Shown in pieces: positions 26,601-35,103 of a DNA stretch of 64,000 bases (the first letter of the stretch is position 1; each line of letters starts with the position of its first letter). This DNA comes from JAFLCL01 sp964502175 (lineage in GTDB: Bacteria > Myxococcota_A > Polyangia > Polyangiales > Sandaracinaceae). Below the pieces are notes generated by a model. It was given only the letters and a program-made list of their open reading frames with translations. It was not told the origin of the DNA and did no database searches. The position numbers and the translations under genes are program-made. The stretch spans positions 248,001 to 312,000 of the forward strand of contig CAZCVE010000001.1 of assembly GCA_964502175.1 (NCBI GenBank). The letters run 5' to 3'.

Positions 26601-28412
26601 TCACATCGCGGTGCAGGCGACGCTGCTCGCGCGGTACGTGTCGACGGGCGTGACGGTGCACGTGGAGGGGCTCGTGAACGTCACGCGCGCGACGGTCCAG
26701 AAGTCGTTCGCCGTGCAGTTGCCCGCGGCGGTACCCGCGAGCGGGCGGCTCGTGAAGGTCGCGGTGGGAGTCGTCGACATGCGCGCGCCGCAGAAGACCT
26801 CGATGTTCGCGGTGCGACCGGCCGCGCGTGCGTAGTTGTGCACCGCGATCGTGTACGTCGATCCGGTGACCGGCTCGTCGAGGTTGATGTTCTCGGGACC
26901 GTCGGCGCTCGTGTTGTCGATGTCGAGCGACGCGCCCCACGCGGGCGACGTGTTCGCGTAGTAGCAGTCGTCGGGCGAGCTGAACCACGGCGTGGTGGTC
27001 GTGGGGCCGTGCACGTGGAGATCGACGTCGCCCGTTCCGTCCCAGCGGAGCTGCACGCGCAGGCCGTGCGGGAGCGCGGTGACGCGGAAGCGGCACGTCA
27101 CGGTCATGCCGCTCGCGAGCGTGCCGGTCACCTCGATCACGTACTCGCCGACGATGTAGGGCGTGAACGACTCCGTCGTCGCGGTGGGCGGCGTCGGCGA
27201 CCACACCGCGGTCTCCGCGCCGCCGTCGGGCGCCGAGACGATGCGCCACGTCTGCGACGTGATGCCCATCGTGGTGACCGCGAGCGAGATGGGCTGACCT
27301 GCGGGAACGGTCACGTCGCCCGGGCACATCACGCTGCCGCGACAGCCTTCGTCGATCTCGCCGTCGCAGTCGTCGTCGGCGCCGTTGTCGCAGATCTCGG
27401 TGCCGGGCTGTCGCTCGCCGGCACAGTCCGCCGACCACTCGGGGCCGCTCGATCCGTCGCGGCATGCATTGCGACCCTCACGGCACACGCCCACGCCGCG
27501 CGTGACCGGCGGACCGCCATAACAGGCGCGCGACTCGCCGAGGATGCACGCGCAGCCCACGCCCGGAACGCCGGTGCACGTGCGATCGACGCCGTCGCAG
27601 AGGTCCATCTCGGGCGTCTGATCGCCCTCGCAGGGTCCCCACGTCGCGCCCGGATGCGCAGGCACGCAGCGCTCGAGGCCGTCGCGGCAGATGCCCACGC
27701 CCGACGTGCCGTCAGGGCCCGTGTAGCAAGCGCGCGTGTCGCCGATCTCGCAGTCGCAGCCCGTGTCGGTGCGGCCGTCACAGTCGCGATCGACTCCGTC
27801 GCAGAGATCGGGGCGCGGCGTCGTCTCGCCCGTGCACTCGCTCCAGTCCGTCGAGCCGCCGACGGAGACGCACGTCTGCATGCCGCCGCGGCAGAGGCCC
27901 ACACCGCGCGTGGAGGACGGGCCCGTGTAGCACTCGCGGCTCTCGCCGAGCGGACAGCCGCAGCCCTCGTCGACGTTGCCGTCGCAGTCTTCGTCTTCGT
28001 GGCCGTCGCACGCCTCGCTGCTCGGCCCGATCTCGCCGGTGCACGCGCCCCAGCTCGAGAACTCGCCGTCGACGTCGTCGCAGGTCTGCGTGCCCTCGCG
28101 GCAGGCGCCGACGCCCGCGTGCGTGCGATCGCCGAGGTAGCAGGGCTGCGTCTGTCCGGGAACGCAGCCGCAGCGCTCGTCGACGTCGCCGTTGCAGTCG
28201 TCGTCGACGCCGTTGCCGCAGATCTCCCGATCGGCGCAGCCATCGGGCGGAGGCGGGACCGCTGCGTCCGTGGTGCCTCCGCCGCCCATGCCCGCGTCGG
28301 CCATGGGACGGCCGCTTCGTCGCATGCCGCCTGCGCCGGGCTCGCACGCCGCGAGGCCGAGGGTCGAGGCCGCCCCGAACACGACCAGACCGAGGACCAG
28401 GAAACGACGCAT
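26601..28412 (-). CDS. MopE-repeat protein with DUF2135/YfaP-like C-terminal domain
   Basis: A 603-residue exported protein. The start MRRFLVLG was chosen because AGGAGG lies upstream, giving a lipoprotein-type signal ending LAAC. It carries five copies of the putative metal-binding motif of the MopE family, CGNGVDDDCNGDVDE and variants (one degenerate, CTGVPGVGC). They alternate with a conserved CYxGP...GVGxCRxG block. The C-terminal third has the QLRWDGTGDVDLHVHGP signature of DUF2135/YfaP-like domains. In methanotrophs MopE binds copper at the surface. Metal binding here is inference from the repeat. Confidence 0.85.
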   Translation of the reverse strand: MRRFLVLGLVVFGAASTLGLAACEPGAGGMRRSGRPMADAGMGGGGTTDAAVPPPPDGCADREICGNGVDDDCNGDVDERCGCVPGQTQPCYLGDRTHAGVGACREGTQTCDDVDGEFSSWGACTGEIGPSSEACDGHEDEDCDGNVDEGCGCPLGESRECYTGPSSTRGVGLCRGGMQTCVSVGGSTDWSECTGETTPRPDLCDGVDRDCDGRTDTGCDCEIGDTRACYTGPDGTSGVGICRDGLERCVPAHPGATWGPCEGDQTPEMDLCDGVDRTCTGVPGVGCACILGESRACYGGPPVTRGVGVCREGRNACRDGSSGPEWSADCAGERQPGTEICDNGADDDCDGEIDEGCRGSVMCPGDVTVPAGQPISLAVTTMGITSQTWRIVSAPDGGAETAVWSPTPPTATTESFTPYIVGEYVIEVTGTLASGMTVTCRFRVTALPHGLRVQLRWDGTGDVDLHVHGPTTTTPWFSSPDDCYYANTSPAWGASLDIDNTSADGPENINLDEPVTGSTYTIAVHNYARAAGRTANIEVFCGARMSTTPTATFTSRPLAGTAAGNCTANDFWTVARVTFTSPSTCTVTPVDTYRASSVACTAM

Positions 28413-28489
28413 GCGAGCCTCCTGCCCCCTTGTGGGCGCGGAGGGTCGAAACCAATCAGCGCGATCGCGCGCGGGTCGACGATTGTTGG

Positions 28490-30751
28490 TCAGCCGATCC
28501 AGCGACGGCGCGCGATCCACTCGAGGCCGAAGAGCACGAGCAGCGCGCAGACGGCCACCCAGCTCGCGAACGGACGGCGCCGCACGATCTCGCGGACGCG
28601 GGAGCGCGAGGCGTCGAACGTGGAGAGATCGCCGACCCGATCGATCGTCGTGAAGGTGCCGTCGGTGCGCTCGGCCAAGGCGCGCAGCACCTCTTCGCGG
28701 GCGCGCGGATCGGCGAGCTCATCGCCCCCGAGCTCCACGACGAAGACCTCCTCGGCGAGCCGCAGCGCCGTGCCCCGCGGCGCGTCGGGCGCGGCGCGCA
28801 TGGAGACGCGGCCATCGCTCCCGTCGAGCCGCTCCGCGATCACGCGGTAGCCGCCCGGGTCCGCGGGCGCCGCGATCTCGACCTCGAGGCGTCCCGTCCC
28901 GTCCGTGCGCGCGTCCACGCGGCTGATCTCCGCGTCGCGCGCGTCGAGCACGCGCACGTGGATCGTCTCGTCCGCAAACGGCTGGTAGCCGAGGTCGCGC
29001 AGCGTGGCCTCGACGTGGATCGGCGAGGCGGGGCCATAGCGCTCGCGATCGGTCGAGATGCGCGCGGGATCGAGGAGCGGATCGCGCGCCAGCCAGCGGA
29101 GCGACGTGTCCCAGAAGCGCTCGTACGCCGACGCGTCCCCGGTCTCGCCGGCTGTCGTCATCCCCCAGCGCCAGCTCGTGTCGGTCATCAGCGCGAGCAC
29201 ACGCCCACGACCGAACGTGCCGGTCGCGAGCACGGGCAGTGGCTGGCCGTCGTCGTCGCGCAGCGTCGGGTGCTCGAGCACGCGCTGCGCGTGGTTCTGG
29301 AGGCGCGCGACGACGTTCAGGCCTTGGAGCGGCGCGAGCGCGTTCCACGCCAGCTCGTTCGCGCTCGCCTCGGACGCGAGCTGCACGAGCGGATGAAAGC
29401 GCGCGGAGTCTGCGATGCGCGGGTGGAACTGGTCGGTCGTGAGCGCGCGGTCCTCGGGCGTGCGCGTGGGCAGCACCTGCACCGGCAGCACGTCACCCAC
29501 GGGCGTCTCCGCGTAGCCCGCCTGCGAGAACGAGAGCGGTCCGCCGATCATCGCGAACGAGCCACCGCGCTCCACGTACTCGCGGATGCGCGGCAGGTAG
29601 ATCTCCATCTGGTACGGCGCGTAGTCGAAGTTCTGGAAGATGACGACGTCGAAGCTGCCGAGGTGCTCGTTGAAGAGCTCGTCGGTGGGGAACGGGATCA
29701 GCGCGAGCTCGTCCGAGTCGGCCATCGTCATGTCGGCCGTGTTCCTCAAGATGAAGAACGAGATCAGGTCGGTCGTGGGATCGCGCTTGAGGAAGCTGCG
29801 CAAGAAGCGCTGATCCCAGCTCGGCCTCCCCGCGACGAGCAGCGCGCGGAGATCGTCGCGCTGCACGCGCACGAGCAGCGCGCGCTCGTCGTTCTCGGCG
29901 ACCGCGTCGCCCGGCATGTGCGGCAAGGACAGACGATAGAGAGCGCGTCCGATCGCGGGCGGCGTGACCTCGAGGTCGACGTGCGCGACGCCGTCCTCGG
30001 GGAGCTCCACCCGCTCCTCGTGGACGAGACGCTCACCGTCGTGGAGCGAGAGCGCGACGACGTGCGCGGGCCGACCATACGAGCGCAGCTCGGCGCGGAT
30101 GCGCACGGGGCGCCGCACGAAGCCGACACGGTCGTAGTCGACGTGCGCGATCGCGTCGTCGACGAGCGGGGTCGGATCGTCGACGAACACGGCGTGCACG
30201 CGGAGGCCGCTCGCCTCCGCGCGCTCGATCGCACCGCCCGCCAGATCCGCGCCGTCCGACACGACCACGGCAGCGGTCGCGTCGCTGACAGCCTCCTCGA
30301 GCGCGTCGGCGAGGCGTGTGTCGTCGTCGACCGCGACGAAGCTCGCCTCCGTCTCGCTCCAGTTTCGCGCGCGCGCCGTGCGCCCGAACGCGAGCAGCGG
30401 CGCGCCTTGCGCGGTGGCCTCGGCGCGCCAGCGAGGAACGAGGGCTCGCGCGCGGGACATGCGTGACTGATCCGCGCCAGCGTCCGCGCCCACGCGCATG
30501 CTGCGCGACACGTCGAGCAGCACGGCCAGGCGTCCGGGCTCTTCGTCGCTGCGCTCCTCGGTCCACGTGGGCTGCACGGCCACGAGCCACGCGCCGAGCG
30601 CGGTGACGACACGCAGCGCCGTGAGCGCAGCGCGTCGCGTTCGCCTCACGCTCGAGAGCGCGCGCAGCGAGAGCACGACGGCGGCGCCGAGGGCGAGCGC
30701 GAGCACGATCGCGGTGAGCGATCCTCCAGGAACGTCGAGTGAGACCATCAC
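28490..30751 (-). CDS. Membrane-anchored VWA/GATase1-like protein
   Basis: A 753-residue protein. There is an N-terminal membrane helix (IVLALALGAAVVLSLR), then a VWA-like region with LAVLLDVSRSM (metal-site Asp/Ser/Ser), a glutamine-amidotransferase-like domain (VVIFQNFDYAPYQ, FAMIGGPLSFSQAG), and a C-terminal helix (FASWVAVCALLVLFGLEW) with a basic end. This layout occurs in MoxR/DUF58/BatA-type clusters. Its start overlaps the stop of the DUF4159 gene (ATGA), so the two are translationally coupled. A role in envelope protein assembly is inference. Confidence 0.84.
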   Translation of the reverse strand: MMVSLDVPGGSLTAIVLALALGAAVVLSLRALSSVRRTRRAALTALRVVTALGAWLVAVQPTWTEERSDEEPGRLAVLLDVSRSMRVGADAGADQSRMSRARALVPRWRAEATAQGAPLLAFGRTARARNWSETEASFVAVDDDTRLADALEEAVSDATAAVVVSDGADLAGGAIERAEASGLRVHAVFVDDPTPLVDDAIAHVDYDRVGFVRRPVRIRAELRSYGRPAHVVALSLHDGERLVHEERVELPEDGVAHVDLEVTPPAIGRALYRLSLPHMPGDAVAENDERALLVRVQRDDLRALLVAGRPSWDQRFLRSFLKRDPTTDLISFFILRNTADMTMADSDELALIPFPTDELFNEHLGSFDVVIFQNFDYAPYQMEIYLPRIREYVERGGSFAMIGGPLSFSQAGYAETPVGDVLPVQVLPTRTPEDRALTTDQFHPRIADSARFHPLVQLASEASANELAWNALAPLQGLNVVARLQNHAQRVLEHPTLRDDDGQPLPVLATGTFGRGRVLALMTDTSWRWGMTTAGETGDASAYERFWDTSLRWLARDPLLDPARISTDRERYGPASPIHVEATLRDLGYQPFADETIHVRVLDARDAEISRVDARTDGTGRLEVEIAAPADPGGYRVIAERLDGSDGRVSMRAAPDAPRGTALRLAEEVFVVELGGDELADPRAREEVLRALAERTDGTFTTIDRVGDLSTFDASRSRVREIVRRRPFASWVAVCALLVLFGLEWIARRRWIG

Positions 30752-31554
30752 TCGTCCATGTCGGGCAGCCGTCCACCGCTGCGCCTTCGCATGATGAACG
30801 GCGCGTGGACCTGATCGTCTTTGTAGTCGAGGCAGAGCGCGTACAGCACGACGTTCACGCCGAGACGGATCGCGCGCTCGCGCTGGAGATCACCACCCGG
30901 CTCCACGGGATACGTCCAGTGTCCGTAGACGTCGCGCGCCCACGCCCCGCCGAGATCGTGGCCGCTCAAGATCACGGCCGCGCGATCGTCGATGAGAACG
31001 GCGTCGAGGTGCGCGGGCCCCGCGACGCGGCCCTCGGGGCGATCGATCAGATAGAAGGAACGAAAGACGGTGTGCGATCCGGGCAAGCGCGCGACCGGAG
31101 TCTCCGGGAGCGCGCGCGCGAGCTCGCGGCGCACCGATCCCCAGAAGCCCGCGGGATCGCGCGAGGCCGACGCGTCGTCGACGAGCACGGTGCCGCCGAG
31201 CGTGACGAAGCGACGAAGGCCGACGCTCTCGGCGTCGGAGAGCGCGGGGAACGCGACGTCGCCCGTCCAATAGAGGAAAGGCGTGGTGAAGATCGTGGGA
31301 TCGTCGAGCCGCGTCTCGCTGGGCTCGAGGCGCGCATCGATCGAGGTGCGCTTCCGCAGCTCCCACGCGAGGCGACGCGGCGCGGTCTCTCGCGGCCGGT
31401 GATGTCCGCCTTCGTAGCGGACGACGCGCACGTCGATCTCACCGTCTTCGCCGATGGCGTGCGCCCACGACGGCGCGAGCGCGGTGACCGCCAGCGCGCA
31501 AGCGAGCGACAGCGCGGTGCGGACGAGCCAAGGCGAGCGAGCCGGGACCTGCAC
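30748..31554 (-). CDS. DUF4159 exported protein
   Basis: A 268-residue protein. The only start giving a proper signal peptide (QVPARSPWLVRTALSLACALA) is a GTG at 31554. Motifs of DUF4159 are present: FLYWTGDVAFPALSDAE, RRFVTLGGTVLVDD and HPGHDL-like VILSGHDLGGAW. It ends in IMRRRSGGRLPDMDE. Homologues sit with MoxR, DUF58 and VWA genes. Here the VWA/GATase-like partner follows with a four-base overlap, but no MoxR or DUF58 gene is in the window. Confidence 0.78.
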   Translation of the reverse strand: MQVPARSPWLVRTALSLACALAVTALAPSWAHAIGEDGEIDVRVVRYEGGHHRPRETAPRRLAWELRKRTSIDARLEPSETRLDDPTIFTTPFLYWTGDVAFPALSDAESVGLRRFVTLGGTVLVDDASASRDPAGFWGSVRRELARALPETPVARLPGSHTVFRSFYLIDRPEGRVAGPAHLDAVLIDDRAAVILSGHDLGGAWARDVYGHWTYPVEPGGDLQRERAIRLGVNVVLYALCLDYKDDQVHAPFIMRRRSGGRLPDMDE

Positions 31555-31682
31555 GGGACGGGACTCTACCCATGCCTCCCCGCACGTCGACGTCTCTCTT
31601 TCGCGGAGATCGTCTACCGTCGCCTCGCCAGTGACGACGCCGTCCACGACAGAGCGCGACCTCCCATCCGCGGACCACGCGA

Positions 31683-32626
31683 CCGCACGGTGCTCGTGAC
31701 CGGCGCGCTCGAGCCGCGCGGATCGCGGAGGAGGCTCTGGATCGCGCTCGCGCTGACCCTCGGCTCGTCCTCGCGACCGCAGCGTCGGTCTCGTGGCGAC
31801 GGCCCTTCGTCGACGAGGCGACGTTCGAGCGCGTGGCGCGCGACACGACCGACGCGCTCCGCGAGGCGCGTCGACACGACTGCCCGCGACCGGTGCTGCG
31901 AGGTGTGCCGATCGACGGTGACGGAACGGACGCGCTCGCCGCGGCCCTCGATCCGCGCGGCCGATTCGCGTCGTGCGCGCAGCTCGTCGCATCGCAGCCA
32001 GACGCCGTGATGGACGCGCTGATCTCGCGCTCTCCCCCGCGGAGCTGCCAGACCTCGACGCCAAGCAAGAGGTCGACGTCACCATCGCTTTCGCCGCGAT
32101 GGCGCGGCCGCGCTTGCTCGCTCTGTGTGAGGGGACGACGACGAGCGAAGCGTGCTGGCATGCGCTGGAGGCCGAGGTCGCGCGCGCCGAGGCAGACGCG
32201 TCGGGCGTGCAGGTCGCGAGGATCTTCCCGCAAGCCGCGCACGACGACACGCTCCGGGTGCTCTATGCGATCGGCCTCCCTGCGTTCGCGCGGTACGTGC
32301 GACGAGGCCTCCAGTCGCACGCCGCGGTGCGCGCGCTGCCCGTGCTCTTCGTTCATCGCAGGCTCGCGCTCGCGGGCACGTGCCCCGATGCGCCGACGCT
32401 CGAGGCCGCCATCGCATCTCTCCCGCTCGCCGACGGCTTCGGTGGGCGCTTCGAGGTGCTGCCCTCCACGCTCGCGTACCGCCCGCTCGACGTCTGCGCG
32501 CCCGCGTGGCTCGCGCCGACGGGCGCAGGTCGCGTGCGGCTGCCGTTGCTCGACGCTTATTGCCCCGCGTTCGCGGTGAGCGACGCGCCCGTGCCGGTGC
32601 CGGTCGAGCCCACGAACGAACAATGA
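31683..32626 (+). pseudogene. Gene with apparent frameshift, possibly thioredoxin-like
   Basis: From 31683 one frame reads protein-like (ARIAEEALDRARADPRLVLA, then FERVARDTTDALREARRHDC and FASCAQLVASQPDAVMDAL) up to about 32015, then turns Arg/Ser-rich. At the same place a second frame becomes protein-like and continues to a stop at 32626 (PAELPDLDAKQEVDVTIAFA, AIGLPAFARYV, LPVLFVHRRLALAGTC). The two halves join by a one- or two-base shift near 32010-32025. No start codon fits the N-terminal half, so it may also be incomplete. Late motifs recall DsbA/thioredoxin folds, weakly. It could be a real pseudogene or a sequence error. Confidence 0.6.
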
Positions 32627-32704
32627 GCGCGACACGCCGTGGGCGCGCTCGCCCGCCGAAGACGCTGACTGGTTCGATCGGATCGGTCGGCTACGCTCGC
32701 GGCG

Positions 32705-33841
32705 ATGTCCGCCCGCGCTGCCCGTGTGTCGATCCTCGTGCCCCTGCTCGCGCTCGCGACCACGGCGTGCAGCGGGAGTGACGACGAGCCGCGGGATCGC
32801 CCTCGCCCCACGTCGACGTCGAGCGAGGCGCACGAAGGGCAGCACGACGAGGTCCCTCCCACGACGGCTCCGCGCACCGAGGTCCCGCTGCTGCGCGCCG
32901 AGCGTTCGCTGATGAGCACCGTCTACCAGATCAGCGTGGTCGGAGACGACGACGAGGCCGCGCAGTCGGCGATGGGCCACGCGCTCGACGAGATCGAGCG
33001 CCTCGAGACCGTGCTCTCCGAGTGGCGCGAGGACAGCGAGATCTCGCGCATCAACGCCGCGTCCGGGCGCGAGCCCGTGCACGTCGGCCCCGAGACGATG
33101 GCGATCATCGACTCGGGCCTGCGCACGGCCGAGCAGACGGGCGGCGCGTTCGACATCACGTGGGCCGCCCTGCGCGGGCTCTACCTGTTCCAGCGCGGAC
33201 AGGAGCGCGTGCCGACGGACGCCGAGATCGCAGAGCGCCTTCCGCTCGTGGGCTACCGCGACGTCGTCGTCGATCACGAAGCCAGCACCGTGTTCTTGCG
33301 TCGCGCGGGGATGGCGATCGGAACGGGCGGCATCGCCAAGGGCTACGCGCTCGATCGCGCGCAGGAGATCCTCGTCCGCGAGGGCTTCCCGGACTTCATG
33401 ATCTTCGGCGGCGGTCAGGTACAGCTCCACGGCCGGCGTGGTGATCGCGTGTGGCGCGTGGGCATCCAGCATCCGCGGCGCGACGACTACATCGCCTACC
33501 TCGACGCGACCGACTGCGCGATCGCGACCTCGGGTGACTACGAGCACTCGTTCATCGACGACGAGGGCCGACGCTGGCACCACATCATCGATCTCTCCAC
33601 GGGCCGTCCCGCCGAGGGCGTGGTGCAGGTCACGGTGATCACGCGCACCGGCCTCGACGCGGACGCGATCGACACGGGCTGCTTCATCATGGGCGTCGAG
33701 CGCTGCCTCGAGATGTTCTCGCGCATGCCTGGCTACGACGCGGTGATCGTCGACGCGGACATGCGGGTGCACATGACGCCGGGCGCGCGCGACCGCGTGA
33801 CCTTCCGCGTCCCGCTCGACGACGGCCGCATTCCCTTGTGA
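32705..33841 (+). CDS. apbE: FAD:protein FMN transferase (ApbE), lipoprotein form
   Basis: A 378-residue protein with a lipoprotein signal ending ATTAC and a 35-residue charged linker. The ApbE fold follows: MSTVYQISVVG, LSEWREDSEISRIN, GAFDITWAAL, IGTGGIAKGYALD, MIFGGGQVQLHG, and HHIIDLSTGRP with DADAIDTGCFIMG. ApbE attaches FMN to Thr of proteins such as Nqr/Rnf subunits on the periplasmic side, or to other flavoproteins. No Nqr/Rnf genes are in the window. Metal-binding Asp and Gly-rich FAD region look intact. Confidence 0.93.
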   Translation: MSARAARVSILVPLLALATTACSGSDDEPRDRPRPTSTSSEAHEGQHDEVPPTTAPRTEVPLLRAERSLMSTVYQISVVGDDDEAAQSAMGHALDEIERLETVLSEWREDSEISRINAASGREPVHVGPETMAIIDSGLRTAEQTGGAFDITWAALRGLYLFQRGQERVPTDAEIAERLPLVGYRDVVVDHEASTVFLRRAGMAIGTGGIAKGYALDRAQEILVREGFPDFMIFGGGQVQLHGRRGDRVWRVGIQHPRRDDYIAYLDATDCAIATSGDYEHSFIDDEGRRWHHIIDLSTGRPAEGVVQVTVITRTGLDADAIDTGCFIMGVERCLEMFSRMPGYDAVIVDADMRVHMTPGARDRVTFRVPLDDGRIPL

Positions 33842-33859
33842 GCGCGCGTCTCCACGCGA

Positions 33860-34234
33860 TCAGGGCATGCAGAGGCCACACGCGCCCGCTGGCGCTGGCG
33901 TGATGCCCGCGGGCGGCGGCGTGCCCCTCGGTCGAAGGGACCACACCTCGTCGCGCACGTGACAGCCCGCGCACGCCGCGTCCGCGAGGCCGAGGCACTC
34001 GGCCGTCGTGGCGGGGATGAGACCCTCAGGCCCGATCGGCATCACGCAGCCCGTGTCTTCGAGCGTCCACGCGTCGGGCCGCACGAACGCATCGTGCGTG
34101 TGTGCGTCGGACGTCGGCGTCGAGCGCGCATCGATCGTGACGTCCGCATCGACCGTCGACTCGAGCCCGTGCGTCGACGAGCACCCCGTGAGCACGAGCG
34201 CGACGGCGAGCATCCTTCGAAGGTCTTCGTTCAC
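33860..34234 (-). CDS. Small lipoprotein with CxxCH-like motif
   Basis: A short frame, about 124 residues from a GTG at 34234 (an ATG at 34213 is the alternative). The signal is MLAVALVLTGC. The mature part carries an acidic/Thr linker with HDAFVRPDAW and a C-terminal Cys group including ACAGCHVRDEVW, a single haem-attachment-like CxxCH, and CGLCMP at the end. It ends head-on with the apbE gene 19 bases away. Function unknown. Confidence 0.6.
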   Translation of the reverse strand: MNEDLRRMLAVALVLTGCSSTHGLESTVDADVTIDARSTPTSDAHTHDAFVRPDAWTLEDTGCVMPIGPEGLIPATTAECLGLADAACAGCHVRDEVWSLRPRGTPPPAGITPAPAGACGLCMP

Positions 34235-34492
34235 GCGCGTCAGGTACCGGAGCGACCTCGCCACGGCTCACGACGACGATCGAATGGCTCCACGCGCACG
34301 GCGACGCGCGAGCATCGCGAGACCCAAGAGAGACACGAGCGCGCGTCGACGGTGCGTCTCCCCGTGATGCGGCCGCCAGGTGCGGCGGATCGGCGGAAAA
34401 GCGTGCGTCTCCTCTCGTGAGCCCTGCCGCCAGAGTGAGAAGTAGGACTTCTCACTTGCGGGATGGGCGCGACGTCGGATAGGACGCGCTTC
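34235..34492. other. Divergent intergenic stretch with one strong palindrome
   Basis: No coding frame is convincing here. A minus-strand frame ending LVSLLGLAMLARRRARG resembles a C-terminal sorting tail but has no plausible gene body. The palindrome at 34434-34456 is the only notable site. Confidence 0.5.
34434..34456. promoter_or_regulatory. Perfect 10-bp-arm palindrome before the DAF lipoprotein/carotenoid oxygenase pair
   Basis: AGTGAGAAGT and ACTTCTCACT flank a three-base AGG spacer, a perfect match. It ends 36 bases before the start of the DAF lipoprotein at 34493, the position of an operator or of an RNA hairpin in the leader. Confidence 0.7.
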
Positions 34493-35092
34493 ATGAGCCA
34501 CCTCCCTCGCCCCGCGGCCTTCGCGCTCCTCCTCTCGTGTCTCTCCGGCTGCGGCGGCTCGGACGCCTCGCCCGATGCCTTCACGCCGGCGCCCGACGCG
34601 TTCACCGCCGAGACGCCCGATGCGTTCACGCCGACGGATCCGCCCGACGCGTTCGTGAACGCGCTCGACGCGAACCACGACGCGGCCACGCCTGCGGGCG
34701 CGGGATCGATCACGGGCGACGTCACGCGCAGCGCGATGCCGGCGGCGGGCGGGCGCGGAGACCTCTACATCGCGGTGTTCACGTCGGATCCCGTGACCGA
34801 TCGCGACGGCGCGATGAACGTGGCGAACGCGCGCATCGACGACGTCGACATGAGCGCCGCGAGCGCGCGCGTGCCGTACACGGTGCTCGGCATCCCGACG
34901 CGCAGCGAGCCCTACTACGTCACCGCGTTCCTCGACGACAATCACACGGTGGACGCCACGGACCCGTCGCGCGCAGGCCCCGACCGCGGCGACCTCGTCG
35001 CGCTCGATGGGTTCAGCTCCGTCTCGGTCGAGGTGTCGGACGCCACGCCGGTCGATCTCGATCTCGACCTCAACTTCAACCTGCCCTTCTGA
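34493..35092 (+). CDS. DAF-repeat lipoprotein
   Basis: A 199-residue protein starting MSHLPRPAAF with a signal ending CLSGC. A short linker holds four PDAF units (PDAFTPAPDAFTAETPDAF and PPDAF), related to the linker of the lipoprotein at 25153. The mature domain is beta-rich and hydrophobic-acidic (RGDLYIAVFTSDPVTD, YYVTAFLDDNHTVD), ending in a run of alternating Asp/Leu (DLDLDLNFNLPF). Gap to the carotenoid oxygenase is 11 bases, so they likely share a transcript. Function unknown; it may serve as a binding partner at the surface. Confidence 0.75.
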   Translation: MSHLPRPAAFALLLSCLSGCGGSDASPDAFTPAPDAFTAETPDAFTPTDPPDAFVNALDANHDAATPAGAGSITGDVTRSAMPAAGGRGDLYIAVFTSDPVTDRDGAMNVANARIDDVDMSAASARVPYTVLGIPTRSEPYYVTAFLDDNHTVDATDPSRAGPDRGDLVALDGFSSVSVEVSDATPVDLDLDLNFNLPF

Positions 35093-35103
35093 GCGAGGCG
35101 ACG

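Noticed and set aside
31439..33772. Long minus-strand frame across apbE
   Set aside because: Antisense to ApbE, which has all family motifs.
34268..34400. Minus-strand tail LVSLLGLAMLARRRARG resembling a MYXO-CTERM ending
   Set aside because: There is no gene body upstream on this strand with convincing composition, and it overlaps the lipoprotein gene antisense.
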